Source of the DNA: Streptomyces sp. OR43
GTDB taxonomy: Bacteria > Actinomycetota > Actinomycetes > Streptomycetales > Streptomycetaceae
Reading direction: 5' to 3'
Length of the DNA stretch: 61,327 nt
Assembly: GCF_008042275.1 (NCBI RefSeq)
Contig: NZ_RDBK01000043.1
Coordinates: 197,179 to 258,505 of the forward strand
Shown: positions 25,462 to 37,041 of the stretch, in pieces
Layout of the letters: every line of letters starts with the position of its first letter
Numbering within the stretch: position 1 is the stretch's first letter
Translations under genes and position numbers: made by a program
Notes under the pieces: generated by a model
What the model was told of the DNA's origin: nothing
The model's database searches: none
The model's input: the letters and a program-made list of their open reading frames with translations, nothing else

Positions 25462-26289
25462 TCAGGCCGTGGGCTCCGCCTCCCGTGCCGCCTCCACCGC
25501 ACCGCCGAAGCGCCGGTCGCGCTGGGCGAACTCCAGACAGGCACGCCACAGGTCACGGCGGTCGAAGTCCGGCCACAGCACGTCCTGGAAGACCATCTCG
25601 GCGTACGCGCTCTGCCAGATCAGGTAGTTGGAGGTGCGCTGCTCGCCGCTGGGGCGGACGAAGAGGTCGACGTCCGGCATGTCGGGGTAGTAGATGTACT
25701 TCGCGAACGTCTTCTCGTTGACCTTCGACGGATCGAGCTTCCCGGCCGCCACGTCCTCGGCGATCCGCTGCGCGGCATCCGCGATCTCGGCCCGGCCGCC
25801 GTAGTTGACGCAGAAGTACAGCGTCATCTTGTCGTTGTCCTTGGTCTGCTCCTGGGCGACCTGGAGCTCCTGGACGACGGACTTCCACAGCTTCGGCATG
25901 CGGCCGACCCAGCGGATCCGGATGCCGAGTTCGTCCATCTCGTCACGGCGGCGGCGGATGACGTCCCGGTTGAAGTTCATGAGGAACTTCACCTCCTCCG
26001 GGGACCGCTTCCAGTTCTCGGTGGAGAAGGCGTACAGCGAGAGGTTCTTGACGCCCATCTCGATGCAGCCCTTGAGCACGTCCATGACGACGCCCTCGCC
26101 GACCTTGTGGCCCTCGGTGCGCGGCAGGCCCCGCTCCTTGGCCCAGCGGCCGTTGCCGTCCATCACGACGGCGACGTGCTTGGGCACCAGCTCGCCGGGG
26201 ATCTTCGGGGGCACGGCACCGGACGGGTGCGGCTCCGGGGTCTTGTAGTCCCGCCGGTTGCGGCCGCCGAGGATTCCGCGTACTGCCAT
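25462..26289 (-). CDS. uppS: isoprenyl transferase (undecaprenyl diphosphate synthase family)
   Basis: A 275-aa cis-prenyltransferase that extends farnesyl or geranyl diphosphate with IPP to make the carrier lipid for cell-wall synthesis. It has the signature [21 protein letters not shown] (catalytic Asp and P-loop), [16 protein letters not shown], and the C-terminal [26 protein letters not shown]. Start ATG 26289 (MAVRGILGG). It follows recO by 22 nt on the same strand, so the pair is probably one transcript, as in other actinobacteria. Confidence 0.95.
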   Translation of the reverse strand: MAVRGILGGRNRRDYKTPEPHPSGAVPPKIPGELVPKHVAVVMDGNGRWAKERGLPRTEGHKVGEGVVMDVLKGCIEMGVKNLSLYAFSTENWKRSPEEVKFLMNFNRDVIRRRRDEMDELGIRIRWVGRMPKLWKSVVQELQVAQEQTKDNDKMTLYFCVNYGGRAEIADAAQRIAEDVAAGKLDPSKVNEKTFAKYIYYPDMPDVDLFVRPSGEQRTSNYLIWQSAYAEMVFQDVLWPDFDRRDLWRACLEFAQRDRRFGGAVEAAREAEPTA

Positions 26290-26311
26290 GAGCTTTTCCG
26301 TCTCCCTGTGT

Positions 26312-27058
26312 CTACTTTTCCACGTACCGCAGCGAACGCAGACCGCGCTCCAGATGCCAGTGCAGATAGGCGGACACCAGCCCGCTCCCCTCCCTGACAT
26401 GACGCGCCTCGCACGCGTCCGCCGTCTCCCAGTCGCCGGAGAGCAGTGCGCTCAGCAGGGTGACGGCCTCCGCCGAGGGTACGACGCTGCCGGGTACCCG
26501 GCAGTCGCCGCAGATGACGCCACCCGCCGCGACGGAGAAGAAACGGTTCGGACCGGGCATTCCGCACCGGGCGCAGTCCACGAAGCTCGGGGCGTAGCCG
26601 TTGACCGCGAGGGAGCGCAGCAGGAAGGCGTCGAGGATGAGGTTCGGCTCGTGCTCCCCGCGGGACAGGGTCCGCAGACCGCCGACCAGCAGCAAGTACT
26701 GCTGGACCGCGGGCTCGCCCTCGTGGTCCGTGAAGCGCTCGGCGGTCTCCAGCATCGCGGTGCCGGCGGTGTAGCGCCCGTAGTCGGTGACGATGCCGCC
26801 GCCGTAGGGGGCGATGGTCTCGCTCTGGGTGCAGAGCGGCAGCCCGCGTCCGACCAGCTCGCTGCCACGGGCGAAGAACTGCACGTCCACGTGGGAGAAG
26901 GGTTCCAGCCGGGCCCCGAACTTCGACTTCGTGCGCCGGACGCCGCGCGCGACGGCCCGTACCCGGCCGTGGCCGCGGGTCAGGATCGTGATGATCCGGT
27001 CGGCCTCGCCCAGCTTCTGCGTGCGGAGCACCACGCCGTCGTCCCGGAACAAGCTCAT
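26312..27058 (-). CDS. recO: DNA repair protein RecO
   Basis: A 248-aa recombination mediator that loads RecA with RecR. It has an N-terminal OB fold ([49 protein letters not shown]) and a C-terminal helical domain with a zinc knuckle, CARCG...CGDC. Start ATG 27058. GACAAT (27065-27070 on the plus strand as ATTGTC) lies 6 nt upstream, suggesting a leaderless promoter, although a GGAG is also present. Confidence 0.95.
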   Translation of the reverse strand: MSLFRDDGVVLRTQKLGEADRIITILTRGHGRVRAVARGVRRTKSKFGARLEPFSHVDVQFFARGSELVGRGLPLCTQSETIAPYGGGIVTDYGRYTAGTAMLETAERFTDHEGEPAVQQYLLLVGGLRTLSRGEHEPNLILDAFLLRSLAVNGYAPSFVDCARCGMPGPNRFFSVAAGGVICGDCRVPGSVVPSAEAVTLLSALLSGDWETADACEARHVREGSGLVSAYLHWHLERGLRSLRYVEK

Positions 27059-27116
27059 GGCTCCATTGTCCGGTACGCGGGCGGCCCGGCGGGCCCTCCC
27101 CCCGGATCCGCTCCGT

Positions 27117-27800
27117 TCAGCGCACGTCCGCGCCGCCGCCCGAGGGCACGACGAGCCCCGACTCGTAGGCGACGATCACGAGCTGGGCCCGGTCCCGGAC
27201 GGCCAGCTTGCCCATGATCCGGCTGACGTGGGTCTTGGCGGTGAGCGGACTGAGGCCGAGGGTCTCGGCGATCTCGGTGTTGTTGAGGCCCCGTGCGACG
27301 AGGGCGAGGACCTGGCGTTCCCGGTCGGTGAGCATCCCGGGGCCGCCGGGCCCTGCTCCGGCCGGGGGCTGCGGAGCGCTGAGGACCCGGGCGATCAGCC
27401 GGGCGGTCGGGCCGGGCGACAGCAGTGCCTCGCCCGCGGCCACCGTCCGGATCGCGGCGAGCAGATCGGCGGGCCGGGTGTCCTTGACCAGGAAGCCGGA
27501 GGCGCCGGCGCGCAGTGCGTCGACGATGTGGTCGTCGGTGTCGTACGTGGTCAGGACCAGGACCTTCACTCCGGCCAGGTCCTCGTCGGCGGCGATACGA
27601 CGGGTCGCCTCGATGCCGTCGAGCTCGGGCATCCGGATGTCCATCACGACGAGGTCGGCGCGGGCGGAGCGGGCGAGTGCGACGGCTTCGAGACCGGTGG
27701 CGGCCTCGCCGACGACCTCCATGCCCGAATCGGAGCCCACGAGCATCGCGAACGCCGCCCGGACGAGGGTCTGGTCGTCGGCGAGCAGTACGCGGATCAT
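27117..27800 (-). CDS. NarL/FixJ-type response regulator
   Basis: A 227-aa regulator. The receiver domain spans residues 1-120 with the phospho-acceptor Asp54 (VVMDIRMPELDG), acidic pair Asp8/Asp9 (LLADDQ) and Lys106 (FLVKD). A LuxR-type HTH spans about 155-215 (LTDRERQVLALVARGLNNTEIAETLGLSPLTAKTHVSRIMGKL). Its ATG overlaps the kinase stop (ATGA, 27797-27800), so the two proteins are made together. Likely target: the palindrome in front of the MMPL gene. Confidence 0.94.
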   Translation of the reverse strand: MIRVLLADDQTLVRAAFAMLVGSDSGMEVVGEAATGLEAVALARSARADLVVMDIRMPELDGIEATRRIAADEDLAGVKVLVLTTYDTDDHIVDALRAGASGFLVKDTRPADLLAAIRTVAAGEALLSPGPTARLIARVLSAPQPPAGAGPGGPGMLTDRERQVLALVARGLNNTEIAETLGLSPLTAKTHVSRIMGKLAVRDRAQLVIVAYESGLVVPSGGGADVR

Positions 27801-29122
27801 GAGGCGGTCTCCGATGTCTGTTTCTGTTCCGGGCCATGCGCTCGTCCCGATGTCTGTTTCTGTTCCGGGCCATGCGCTCGTCCCGGCGTCTGTGCCTGTT
27901 CCGGGAACGGCAACAGTGCCGAGACCTCGAAGCCCCCGCCGGGGCGGGGTCCGGCGTCCAGGGTGCCGCCCGTGCTCCGGGCCCTCTCCCGCATCCCCAG
28001 GATGCCGAAGCCGGGCGCGGAGCCGTCGTCCACCGGGCCGGTGCCGTCGTCGGTGACCGTGACGCGCAGGGTGCCCGCGTCGGCGGGGCCGATGGCGACG
28101 ACGATGCGGACGCCGGGGCCCGCATGCCGTACCGCGTTCGTCAGGGACTCCTGCACGATGCGGTACGCGGCCGCTCCGGTCGCCGGGGCGAGGCGGCCGT
28201 CGGGTACCCGCACCCGGAGGTCGACCCGGGCCCCGGCCGCCTCGGCGGCCCGTACGAGGCCGGGCAGGGCGGCCAGATCGGGCAGCGGGCCGTCCGTGTC
28301 GTGCTGGTCGCCCTGTCCGTCGCCCCGGCCGGTGTCGCGGAGCACCTGGAGCGTGGTCCGGAGTTCCGCCCTGGCCTCGCGGCAGGTGTCCGCGATGTCG
28401 TCCAGCGAGGCGGCGATCGCCCGGCGGTCGAGCCGTTCCGGGTCGACGGTCAGGATGTGCGAGGCGACCGAGGTCTGCACGCCGATGAGGGTGATGCTGT
28501 GGGCCAGCAGGTCGTGCAGGTCGCGGGCGATCCGCAGCCGTTCCTCGGCGACCCGGCGCCGGGCCTCCTCCTCGCGGGTCCGTTCGGCCCGTTCGGCGCG
28601 CTCCAGGACCGAGGCCACGTACTGGCGGTAGATGCGTACGTCGACCCCGCAGAACAGGATGGCGAAGATCCACCCGGAGATGCGCAGCAGTTCGAGCCCC
28701 TGATGGGCGTCGATGCTCAGCACCACCGTCACCATCACGGACGTCACGCCGATGCCGGTGAGCAGCGTGCGCAGCGGGCGGCCGGTCACGGCCACGGTGT
28801 AGAGCACGATCCAGGTCTGCGGCATCGGAGCCGTATGGGCGTTGTCGAGGCCGTGGTAGAGCATCAGCAGCGGGACCATGGCGAGCAGCACGAGGACGGG
28901 GTTCCGTCGCCGCCACACGAGCGGTGCGGCGCTGGCCATCAGCAGGAGCCAGCCGAGCGCGTCGGGCGCGACGGCGTCGTCGGCGAACAGGGCGAGGGCG
29001 GCGGAGAGCGCACCGGCGCCCACGGCTACGAGGGCGTCGGTGCGCGTCTTGTGCGGCGCGTGCATCGGGTCGCGGTTGACGACGGCCAGGATGCGGTCGC
29101 GGCGGCGTGCGGTGGTGGACAC
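27797..29122 (-). CDS. two-component sensor histidine kinase (HisKA_3 type)
   Basis: A 441-aa kinase. About five N-terminal membrane helices (residues about 30-155) are followed by a coiled-coil dimerisation segment (VLERAERAERTREEEARRRVAEERLRIARDLHD) with phospho-acceptor His about 203. The HATPase domain has NAVRHAG and a G-box GFGILGMRERA. The C-terminal tail is a 12-residue repeat (PEQKQTSGRAHG) encoded by a 36-bp tandem DNA repeat. Start GTG 29122 with GGAGG 8 nt upstream. It lies between the MMPL gene and its response regulator and probably senses membrane or lipid stress relevant to that exporter. Confidence 0.92.
   Translation of the reverse strand: MSTTARRRDRILAVVNRDPMHAPHKTRTDALVAVGAGALSAALALFADDAVAPDALGWLLLMASAAPLVWRRRNPVLVLLAMVPLLMLYHGLDNAHTAPMPQTWIVLYTVAVTGRPLRTLLTGIGVTSVMVTVVLSIDAHQGLELLRISGWIFAILFCGVDVRIYRQYVASVLERAERAERTREEEARRRVAEERLRIARDLHDLLAHSITLIGVQTSVASHILTVDPERLDRRAIAASLDDIADTCREARAELRTTLQVLRDTGRGDGQGDQHDTDGPLPDLAALPGLVRAAEAAGARVDLRVRVPDGRLAPATGAAAYRIVQESLTNAVRHAGPGVRIVVAIGPADAGTLRVTVTDDGTGPVDDGSAPGFGILGMRERARSTGGTLDAGPRPGGGFEVSALLPFPEQAQTPGRAHGPEQKQTSGRAHGPEQKQTSETAS
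27811..27905. repeat. 36-bp in-frame tandem repeat in the kinase C-terminus
   Basis: Copies start at 27811, 27847 and 27883, each beginning CCGATGTCTG or CCGGCGTCTG. The first two are identical over 36 bp; the third is degenerate and partial. Because 36 is a multiple of 3, gain or loss of copies changes protein length without frameshift. Confidence 0.88.
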
Positions 29123-29154
29123 GCCGCCATCCTCCGGTACGGGGCGGGGCACTG

Positions 29155-31254
29155 TCAGGGCGTCCCGACGAGTTCGGGTTCGCGCGGGGCCGGTGCGGCG
29201 GGGGTCCGGCTGAGCGCGCCGGGCCACCACATCTTCCTCTGCAGGGCCACGCTCGCCGAGGTCACCAGGTAGGTGCGGACGAGGAAGGTGTCGAGCAGGA
29301 CGCCGACGGCGATGACGAAGCCCATCTCGACCAGGGAGGTCAGCGGCATGTTCGTCAGGACCGCGAACGTGGCTGCGAGGACCAGTCCCGCCGAGGCGAT
29401 CACGCCGCCGGTGGTGCGCAGGGCCGTGAGCGCCGCCTCGGTGGGCTCGGCGCCGCGCCGGGCCTCTTCGCGGACCCGGTGCATCAGGAAGATGCCGTAG
29501 TCGACGCCGAGGGCCACCAGGAAGACGAAGGTCAGCAGCGGCAGGCCGGGGTCGGTGCCCTTCAGCCCGAGGACCGGTTCGAAGAGCAGCCCGCCGATGC
29601 CGAGCGCGGCGCCCCAGACCGCGACGACCGCGGTGACGAGCAGCAACGGGGCGACGAGGCTGCGGAGCAGGACGATCAGGATCAGCAGGACGGAGAGCAG
29701 GACGAGCGGGACGACGATGCCCAGGTCCCGGGAGCTGGCCGTCTCCAGGTCCATCTGCTGGGCGCCGGGCCCGCCCACATGGCTGCCGTCCAGGCCCTCG
29801 CGCAGTGCGTGGATGGTGTCCCGTTCACCCGCGGACTCGGGCCCGGCCTCGGCGACGACGGACAGCTCGGTCCAGCCGCCGCCGCTGCGGCCGCGTTCGG
29901 CGGAAGCGACGCCCTCGGTCGTACGGGCCTTCGCCAGCGCGGCACCGGCCCGGCCGGTGGGGGCGAGCACGGTGATCGGCTGGCTGGAGCGGCCGGGGTA
30001 GGCGTCGGCGAGGGTACTCATGGCGGTGACGGAGTCCGGCTTGCTGGTGAAGGAGTCCTCCTGCTTGAGGTCGCCGGGCAGGTTGAACGCGCCGAGCGAC
30101 AGAGCGCCGAGCAGTACCCCGCCGGTCACAAGGACCGCGACGGGTCGGCGTCCGGCGGAGCCGCCCATGGCGGCGAAGAGGGAGCGGCGCTTCTTCGGCT
30201 CGGAGCCGTATACGGGAACGAGCGGCCAGAACACCCGGCGGCCCAGGAGCACCAGGATCGCCGGGAGCAGCGTGAGCATGGCCAGGAGCGCGCACAGCAC
30301 CCCGACCGCGGCGATGGGCCCCATGCCCCGGCTGCTGGTGAGATCGGCGGCCAGGAGGCACAGGAGGCCCGCCGCGACGGTGGCGGAGGAGGCGACGACG
30401 GCGGGGCCGCAGCCGCGCAGCGCCGCCGCCATCGCCTCGTGCGGCCGGGTGGCGCGGGTGAGCTCCTCGCGGTAGCGGGAGACGAGCAGCAGGGCGTAGT
30501 CGGTGCCCGCGCCGAAGACGAGGATGGTCATCACGGCGGAGCTCTGGCCGGTGACGGTGACGTCGAAGCCCCGGTTGAGGCCGTAGACGACCGCCATCGA
30601 CAGGGCGTCGGCGACGCCCGCGACGACGAGCGGCACGAGCCACAGCAGCGGGCTGCGGTAGATGAGGATCAGCAGGATCGCGACGACCGCGACGGTCGTG
30701 TAGAGCAGCGGTCCGCCGAGCGAGCCGTATACCTTCTGCGCGTCGACGTTCAGCGCCCCGGGCCCGCCGACCTCGACGCCCAGTCCGCCGTCGCCCTTCA
30801 CGGTCTCGCGCACGTCGTCGACGAACGCGGTCCGCGCCTCGTCGTCCTGGCCCGGCTCGGTCGTGGAGACCGGGTACATCAGGGTCGTGCCGTCCTCGGA
30901 GGGCACGGCTCGCGGCGGTGCGGTGAGGGTGTGGGCGCCCGCGACCTCGGCGGTCTGCCGGGCGGCCGTGGCCCGGTCGGCGGCGGTCAGTCCGCCGTCG
31001 CGGTGGTAGACGAGGACGAGGTCGGTCGACTCACCGCCGGGCAGCGTGTCCTGGATCTTCGCCACCTGGGTGGAGTCGGCGCTCGCCGGCAGATAGTCGA
31101 CGGCGCGGTTGACCTGTACGTCCCCGAGCTTGCCGGCCAGCGGGCCGGCGAGCGCGATCACGGCGACCCAGAGCGCGACGACCGCCCAGGGCAGCATCCG
31201 CCACCTGCTGCGTGGCCGTGTCCGCTCGTCCTCGTCCTGTGCTGCGGCCCTCAT
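29155..31254 (-). CDS. MMPL/RND-type membrane transporter
   Basis: A 699-aa exporter of the MMPL family. It has two repeats of one helix, a large extracellular loop and five to six helices. The first block carries FGAGTDYALLLVSRYREEL and the second VALGVDYGIFLMHRVREEARRG, the conserved proton-relay motifs with Asp-Tyr. It exports lipids or hydrophobic molecules by family; the substrate is unknown. It is the first gene of a three-gene unit with the sensor kinase (32 nt downstream) and response regulator. A perfect 20-bp palindrome lies 118 nt upstream. Confidence 0.92.
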   Translation of the reverse strand: MRAAAQDEDERTRPRSRWRMLPWAVVALWVAVIALAGPLAGKLGDVQVNRAVDYLPASADSTQVAKIQDTLPGGESTDLVLVYHRDGGLTAADRATAARQTAEVAGAHTLTAPPRAVPSEDGTTLMYPVSTTEPGQDDEARTAFVDDVRETVKGDGGLGVEVGGPGALNVDAQKVYGSLGGPLLYTTVAVVAILLILIYRSPLLWLVPLVVAGVADALSMAVVYGLNRGFDVTVTGQSSAVMTILVFGAGTDYALLLVSRYREELTRATRPHEAMAAALRGCGPAVVASSATVAAGLLCLLAADLTSSRGMGPIAAVGVLCALLAMLTLLPAILVLLGRRVFWPLVPVYGSEPKKRRSLFAAMGGSAGRRPVAVLVTGGVLLGALSLGAFNLPGDLKQEDSFTSKPDSVTAMSTLADAYPGRSSQPITVLAPTGRAGAALAKARTTEGVASAERGRSGGGWTELSVVAEAGPESAGERDTIHALREGLDGSHVGGPGAQQMDLETASSRDLGIVVPLVLLSVLLILIVLLRSLVAPLLLVTAVVAVWGAALGIGGLLFEPVLGLKGTDPGLPLLTFVFLVALGVDYGIFLMHRVREEARRGAEPTEAALTALRTTGGVIASAGLVLAATFAVLTNMPLTSLVEMGFVIAVGVLLDTFLVRTYLVTSASVALQRKMWWPGALSRTPAAPAPREPELVGTP

Positions 31255-31372
31255 GGGAGGCCCCCCTTCCGTACGGGTGTCCGGTCATGTCCAGACTCCC
31301 GTCGGGCCGGGGCCGATACGTCGCACCGGGGGCCGACTTCCCGGCTACTGCCGGGGAGGGTGCGGCGGCCCG

Positions 31373-31392
31373 GCTACTCCCGCGGGAGTAGC
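31373..31392. promoter_or_regulatory. perfect 20-bp palindrome upstream of the MMPL operon
   Basis: GCTACTCCCGCGGGAGTAGC is fully self-complementary. A half-copy GGCTACTGCCGGGGAG lies at 31343-31358 and an ACTCCCGTCGGG at about 31286. Continuous palindromes of this size without loop are typical of dimeric regulator sites rather than terminators. The LuxR-type regulator encoded in the operon is the obvious candidate to bind it. Confidence 0.6.
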
Positions 31393-31423
31393 GCGGCATC
31401 GGGGCGGCGACGGACCCGTTGGG

Positions 31424-32179
31424 TCAGAAGGGCCGCCCGTCCCAGCCGGGGTCCTCCCAGCGGGCCGCGCCGTCGAGGCCGAGCAGCCGTATCCGGTTGA
31501 GCAGTTCCGCCGGTGCGCCGTGGGACCGGAGGCGGGCGGGCGCGTTGCGGACCAGCCAGGAGGTCAGCCGGGTGCGGATCTCCTCCTCGTTGTCGTCCCT
31601 GGAGTTCCAGGGCAGTTGGTCTCCGATGAGTTCCCACTCCCACCGTTCGACCAGGGCGGCGAGGTGTCCGTCGGCCGGTGGTCCCGTCAGCGTCTCCCAG
31701 ACGCCGAGCCACGGGGCGACGGCGGCGGACGCCTCGGTGGCCAGGGCCAGGACGTCGGGGACGGGCACCACGGGGCGGGGATCGACGAGGGTGCGGGCCC
31801 ACCAGGCGTGCAGGAACTCCCGGACCGCCCCGGCCTGTGCGGCGGGCCACTGCTCCCACCGGCCCCGGGCGAACGACCAGCCCGCCTCCGCGTACCAGGG
31901 ACCGGCACGACCGGCGACAAGGGACCGGGCGAACTGGGGCAGGATCCTGGGCAGGACGGATGCGTGGTCGCGCCAGTCGGGGGCCTGCCAGGTGCGCCGC
32001 AGGAGGTCGGGGTCCAGCTCCGTGTCCGCCACCTTGAGCAGCGCGAGTTCCTCGGCGGCGCCCCAGTGGCACACGCAGTTGTGCTCGTCGGGGCGGGCTG
32101 TCAGGCCGGCGAACGTGACGGCCAGGCGGTCCAGCGCGGCATCGAGGCGCAGGCGTGCACGGGATTCTTCGGCGCTCAT
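31424..32179 (-). CDS. hypothetical protein
   Basis: A 251-aa soluble protein with no family I can name. It is rich in Trp and Ala/Leu helices (WGAAEELALLKVADTELDPDLLRRTWQAPDW, EFLHAWWARTL, WEWELIGDQLPWNSRDDNEEEI). No signal peptide or membrane helix. One CVC near residue 35 is the only Cys cluster. Start: ATG 32179 or GTG 32218, neither with a good ribosome site. It lies between the TerB-like gene and the MMPL operon on the same strand. Confidence 0.7.
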   Translation of the reverse strand: MSAEESRARLRLDAALDRLAVTFAGLTARPDEHNCVCHWGAAEELALLKVADTELDPDLLRRTWQAPDWRDHASVLPRILPQFARSLVAGRAGPWYAEAGWSFARGRWEQWPAAQAGAVREFLHAWWARTLVDPRPVVPVPDVLALATEASAAVAPWLGVWETLTGPPADGHLAALVERWEWELIGDQLPWNSRDDNEEEIRTRLTSWLVRNAPARLRSHGAPAELLNRIRLLGLDGAARWEDPGWDGRPF

Positions 32180-32261
32180 CGGGGAGCTCGCAATCGGGGC
32201 TCCGGGAGCTTCCGCCACCCGAAGAGAGCGACCCTACCGGGCCGTCGCGCGGCCGGAGTTG

Positions 32262-32966
32262 TCAGGAGGGCGTGCGCGCCGCGGCTGCGAGGAGGCGTGC
32301 GGTGTCCTCGGCGCGGAGCCGCAGTGCCCCGCCGGCCGTGGTCAGCACCTCGCGTTCGGCCGGGCTGTACGGGCCGTCGGCGAGGGCGATCCGGGCGCCC
32401 TGGAGCAGGATCGATTCGCGGCCTGCGGGCGCCAGGTGCGGGGCGAGGGGCTCCAGCGCCTCGTGGAGCTCGATGGCGAGGGCCGCGCCGCATGCCTCGG
32501 CCGCGGGGTCGAAGGCGGAGTTGTGGCCGATGTCGGCGGAGAGGATCTCGACGACGGTGGCGAGCTGCTCCTGGGTGCAGTCGTCGAAGCCGGCGCCGCG
32601 CACGGTCTCGACGGCCGTCTCCAGGACCGTACGGGAGGTGCTGCCGCCGGCCGCGAGGACCCCGAGGGTCACGGTGTGGACGGCGTCCCTGAGCATCGCG
32701 GAGAACCGCGTAGTGGTGGGGTGGTCGAGCGCCTCGGTGTCGAAGTGGGCGTGGCAGGCGGCGCATTCGACGACCGGGCCCACGGTGCCGCGCCGCAGCA
32801 GCGGCACACCGAGGACGGCGAAGCGGCGGCGCCCGGTCAGGCGGCGGTAGTTGCGGTCGCCTCCGCAGCCGGGGCAGAAGAACTCACCGTCGCCGATGGC
32901 GTCCCACAGGGTGCGGATGCCGCAGATACGCAGCTTTGTGGCATGTTGTCCCAGGGCTGACCGCAC
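32262..32966 (-). CDS. TerB-like domain protein with zinc ribbon
   Basis: A 234-aa protein. The N-terminal part has a probable zinc ribbon: FFCPGCGGDRNYRR and, about 35 residues later, VECAACHAHFD. The C-terminal ~130 residues are helical and resemble the TerB/TerB-like fold (SAMLRDAVHTVTLGVLAAGG...LADGPYSPAEREVLTTAGGALRL), with an acidic loop that in TerB binds metal. Start GTG 32966, GGAGG 8 nt upstream. Its precise role is unknown; TerB relatives occur in tellurite resistance and membrane stress. Confidence 0.78.
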   Translation of the reverse strand: MRSALGQHATKLRICGIRTLWDAIGDGEFFCPGCGGDRNYRRLTGRRRFAVLGVPLLRRGTVGPVVECAACHAHFDTEALDHPTTTRFSAMLRDAVHTVTLGVLAAGGSTSRTVLETAVETVRGAGFDDCTQEQLATVVEILSADIGHNSAFDPAAEACGAALAIELHEALEPLAPHLAPAGRESILLQGARIALADGPYSPAEREVLTTAGGALRLRAEDTARLLAAAARTPS

Positions 32967-33085
32967 GTCGAACACCTCCGTAACGCTCCGGCAACATTGC
33001 CGTGTTGGACGTGATGTTAACCACATCCGTGAAGCGGCGTCAGCATCTTGCTCGTCACAACCGTCCGGAGATGGCCGAACCGTTC

Positions 33086-34758
33086 CTATTCAGTGAGCAG
33101 GAGTGAGTCTTGGACCCATGCCTGGTCGCTGCGGACATCCCGAACGGTTTTGGGTGTCCTGGTCGCCCGCGTTCTCGCCGCGTCCGGTGGCTCGGATCGT
33201 GTCCGTGGTCCGGGGATGCGGGGGCGGGTTCCCTCACGCCCTCGTGCACCTGGTGCGGCCTGGACGGTCCGATGCCCCACACGATCGCTCCGGTCGTGTG
33301 GGGGCGGTGCCGTCCGACGCCGGATCGGGTGTCCCAGGGCGCGTCGCCCGATCGCGATACCAGCGGCATCGTGACGGGACATCTTCCGGTGCAGGGTGGT
33401 CAGCGGCTTCTGCCAGTGCTGACCACCCCACATCGACGTATAGGCCGGATCCACCGCGATGACCGCCAGGCCCTGTTCGGCGGCCATGGAGACGAGCCGG
33501 GCCTTGAGCTTGCCGGTCGGGATGCCGGAGATCAGCTGCCGGAACCGCTTCCTGCGCCCGTGCTTCTCCCGCGTCTTCTCCGCACCGAAGTCCAGGTCCT
33601 CGATGGCGATCGCGGTGACGCCGGTCTGTTTGGCCCAGTGCAGAAGGCGGGTGAGGGCGTGGCGGAGTTGCGCGTCACGGTGGTGGGCGGTGCCGGTCAG
33701 GTCGTAGGCGAAGCGGTGCGGTTCGCCGACCGGGTTGCCGTGCGGGTCGAGACGGTAGGCGGCAAAGTGATCCGCGTTGGTGTCCACACCGATCACACCC
33801 CCGGCACGGGCCGCTTGTAGGGGGATGGTCTGCACGGCGGGGCGTTGCCAGGACGCGGTCAGGTACCAGCGGTCCTTGGCGGTGTCGTAGTGGATGCGGT
33901 AGGCGACCGCCCGGTTCCCTTCGACGCGGTCGGCCCACTCCACGCCCCGGTGCGCGAACGCCACGGTGGTGGAGGTGAGGGTGTAGCGGCCGTGTGGGGT
34001 GTTGGCGAGGTGGGTCAAGGGTGCGGGCAGTTTGATGCTGACCTGCCCGTCCGGGGTGACGCGGATCGTCTCGTTCCCGTACCGCTTGCCCGACTCACCG
34101 TCCGCCGCCAGGAACCAGCGCTCCGCCTCCCACCGCTCCCGCCACTCATCCTCGGTCAGCCCTGCCTCGGCGAGATGATGGCGCGTGGTGAGAAGCCGTT
34201 TCCCACCCCGCACGACCCGGACCCACCCTGCTTGCCAGTCCCTCACTGCGGCGGCGTGCCGGTGTTCCAGGGCCTTGAGGCGGCGGGACTTGTGGAACCA
34301 CTCACCCCGGGACCGGTAACCACCCGGGGCACGTTCGTGCCCTTCTCTCCGACCGGAAGGGACAACCGGTGCTTCAGCACCTTGATTCCGGCCTCCAACG
34401 ACCGGATGTGTGCGGCCTGGCAGCGCCGGGCCAACGCCCACTGATCATGAGTCGCCTTCGTGATCGCCCCCGCAATCCGCGACGACGACACCTTCGTCAG
34501 CTCCCGCTTACGCCCGGCCCAGGACTCGGTGCTGTGGTCCGGGCCGTCCGCGCACCGGGCCTTCAGATCCCGGGAAGCCAGCGCGCCCTGAGGGGCACCG
34601 ACCGCCCGCAGCACGTGCACGTCCTGCGCGGTGAGGTGCTTGAGACGGTCACGCACCGCCACCCCCGAAGGGCCAGGGGCCACGAACGACGCCGCCAACT
34701 CACGTACACCACCCACCGCCACACCCCCCGAAGCCGCCGAGTAACCCGCACTCGGCAC
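33086..34758 (-). pseudogene. TnpB-like (IS200/IS605-type) RNA-guided nuclease relative, frameshifted
   Basis: Two overlapping minus-strand frames together make one protein. 34758 to about 34335 encodes the N-terminal helical part (RDRLKHLTAQDVHVLRAVG...KHRLSLPVGEKGT). About 34335 to 33086 continues in the -1 frame (RAPGGYRSRGEWFHKSRRL onward). The RuvC-like residues are present: Asp in IGVDTNADHF, Glu in IAIEDLDFG and Asp in SRHDAAGIAIGRRALGH. The usual CxxC zinc ribbon between the last two is missing. The frames join if one base was lost near 34335 (ACG-AAC-GTG in place of, for example, ACG-AAA-CGT), so it is probably inactive unless frameshifting occurs. No tnpA is near. It sits between leuA and the TerB-like gene. 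Confidence 0.75.
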
Positions 34759-34958
34759 AACGAGCCATCACCGACAAGGTCACCCATTCGACCCCGAAAC
34801 GTTCGTTCCCACCGTCACCCGTCAGGCCACCGGACTCACTTCCGGGCGCTGAAAAGCACTCATACACACAAGAACGACAGCAGTTCACAACCCCGCCCCC
34901 CGGGAGCGGGGGACGGGTTCACGAACCGTGCGACTTCGCACCCTTGTGGGCGCCCGGG
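34759..34958. other. gap upstream of the TnpB-like gene with a GC-rich hairpin after leuA
   Basis: CCCCGC (34891-34896) pairs with GCGGGG (34906-34911), with further GC pairing around it (34889-34918). It could be the leuA terminator or part of the end of the inserted element. I cannot place the element boundaries or target-site features by eye. Confidence 0.4.
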
Positions 34959-36986
<2,028 letters not shown>

Positions 36987-37041
36987 TCAATCCTGGTGGC
37001 AACCAGTGACATCACAATCACGCACTGCCACAGTCGTGTGT

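Noticed and set aside
27811..27905. Possible CRISPR array from regular 36-bp repeats
   Set aside because: The copies are directly adjacent with no spacers and they encode an in-frame peptide repeat.
34700..34888. Cys-rich 62-codon minus-strand ORF upstream of the TnpB-like gene
   Set aside because: It overlaps the N-terminal TnpB-like frame, has no good ribosome site, and its CAECG is probably chance.
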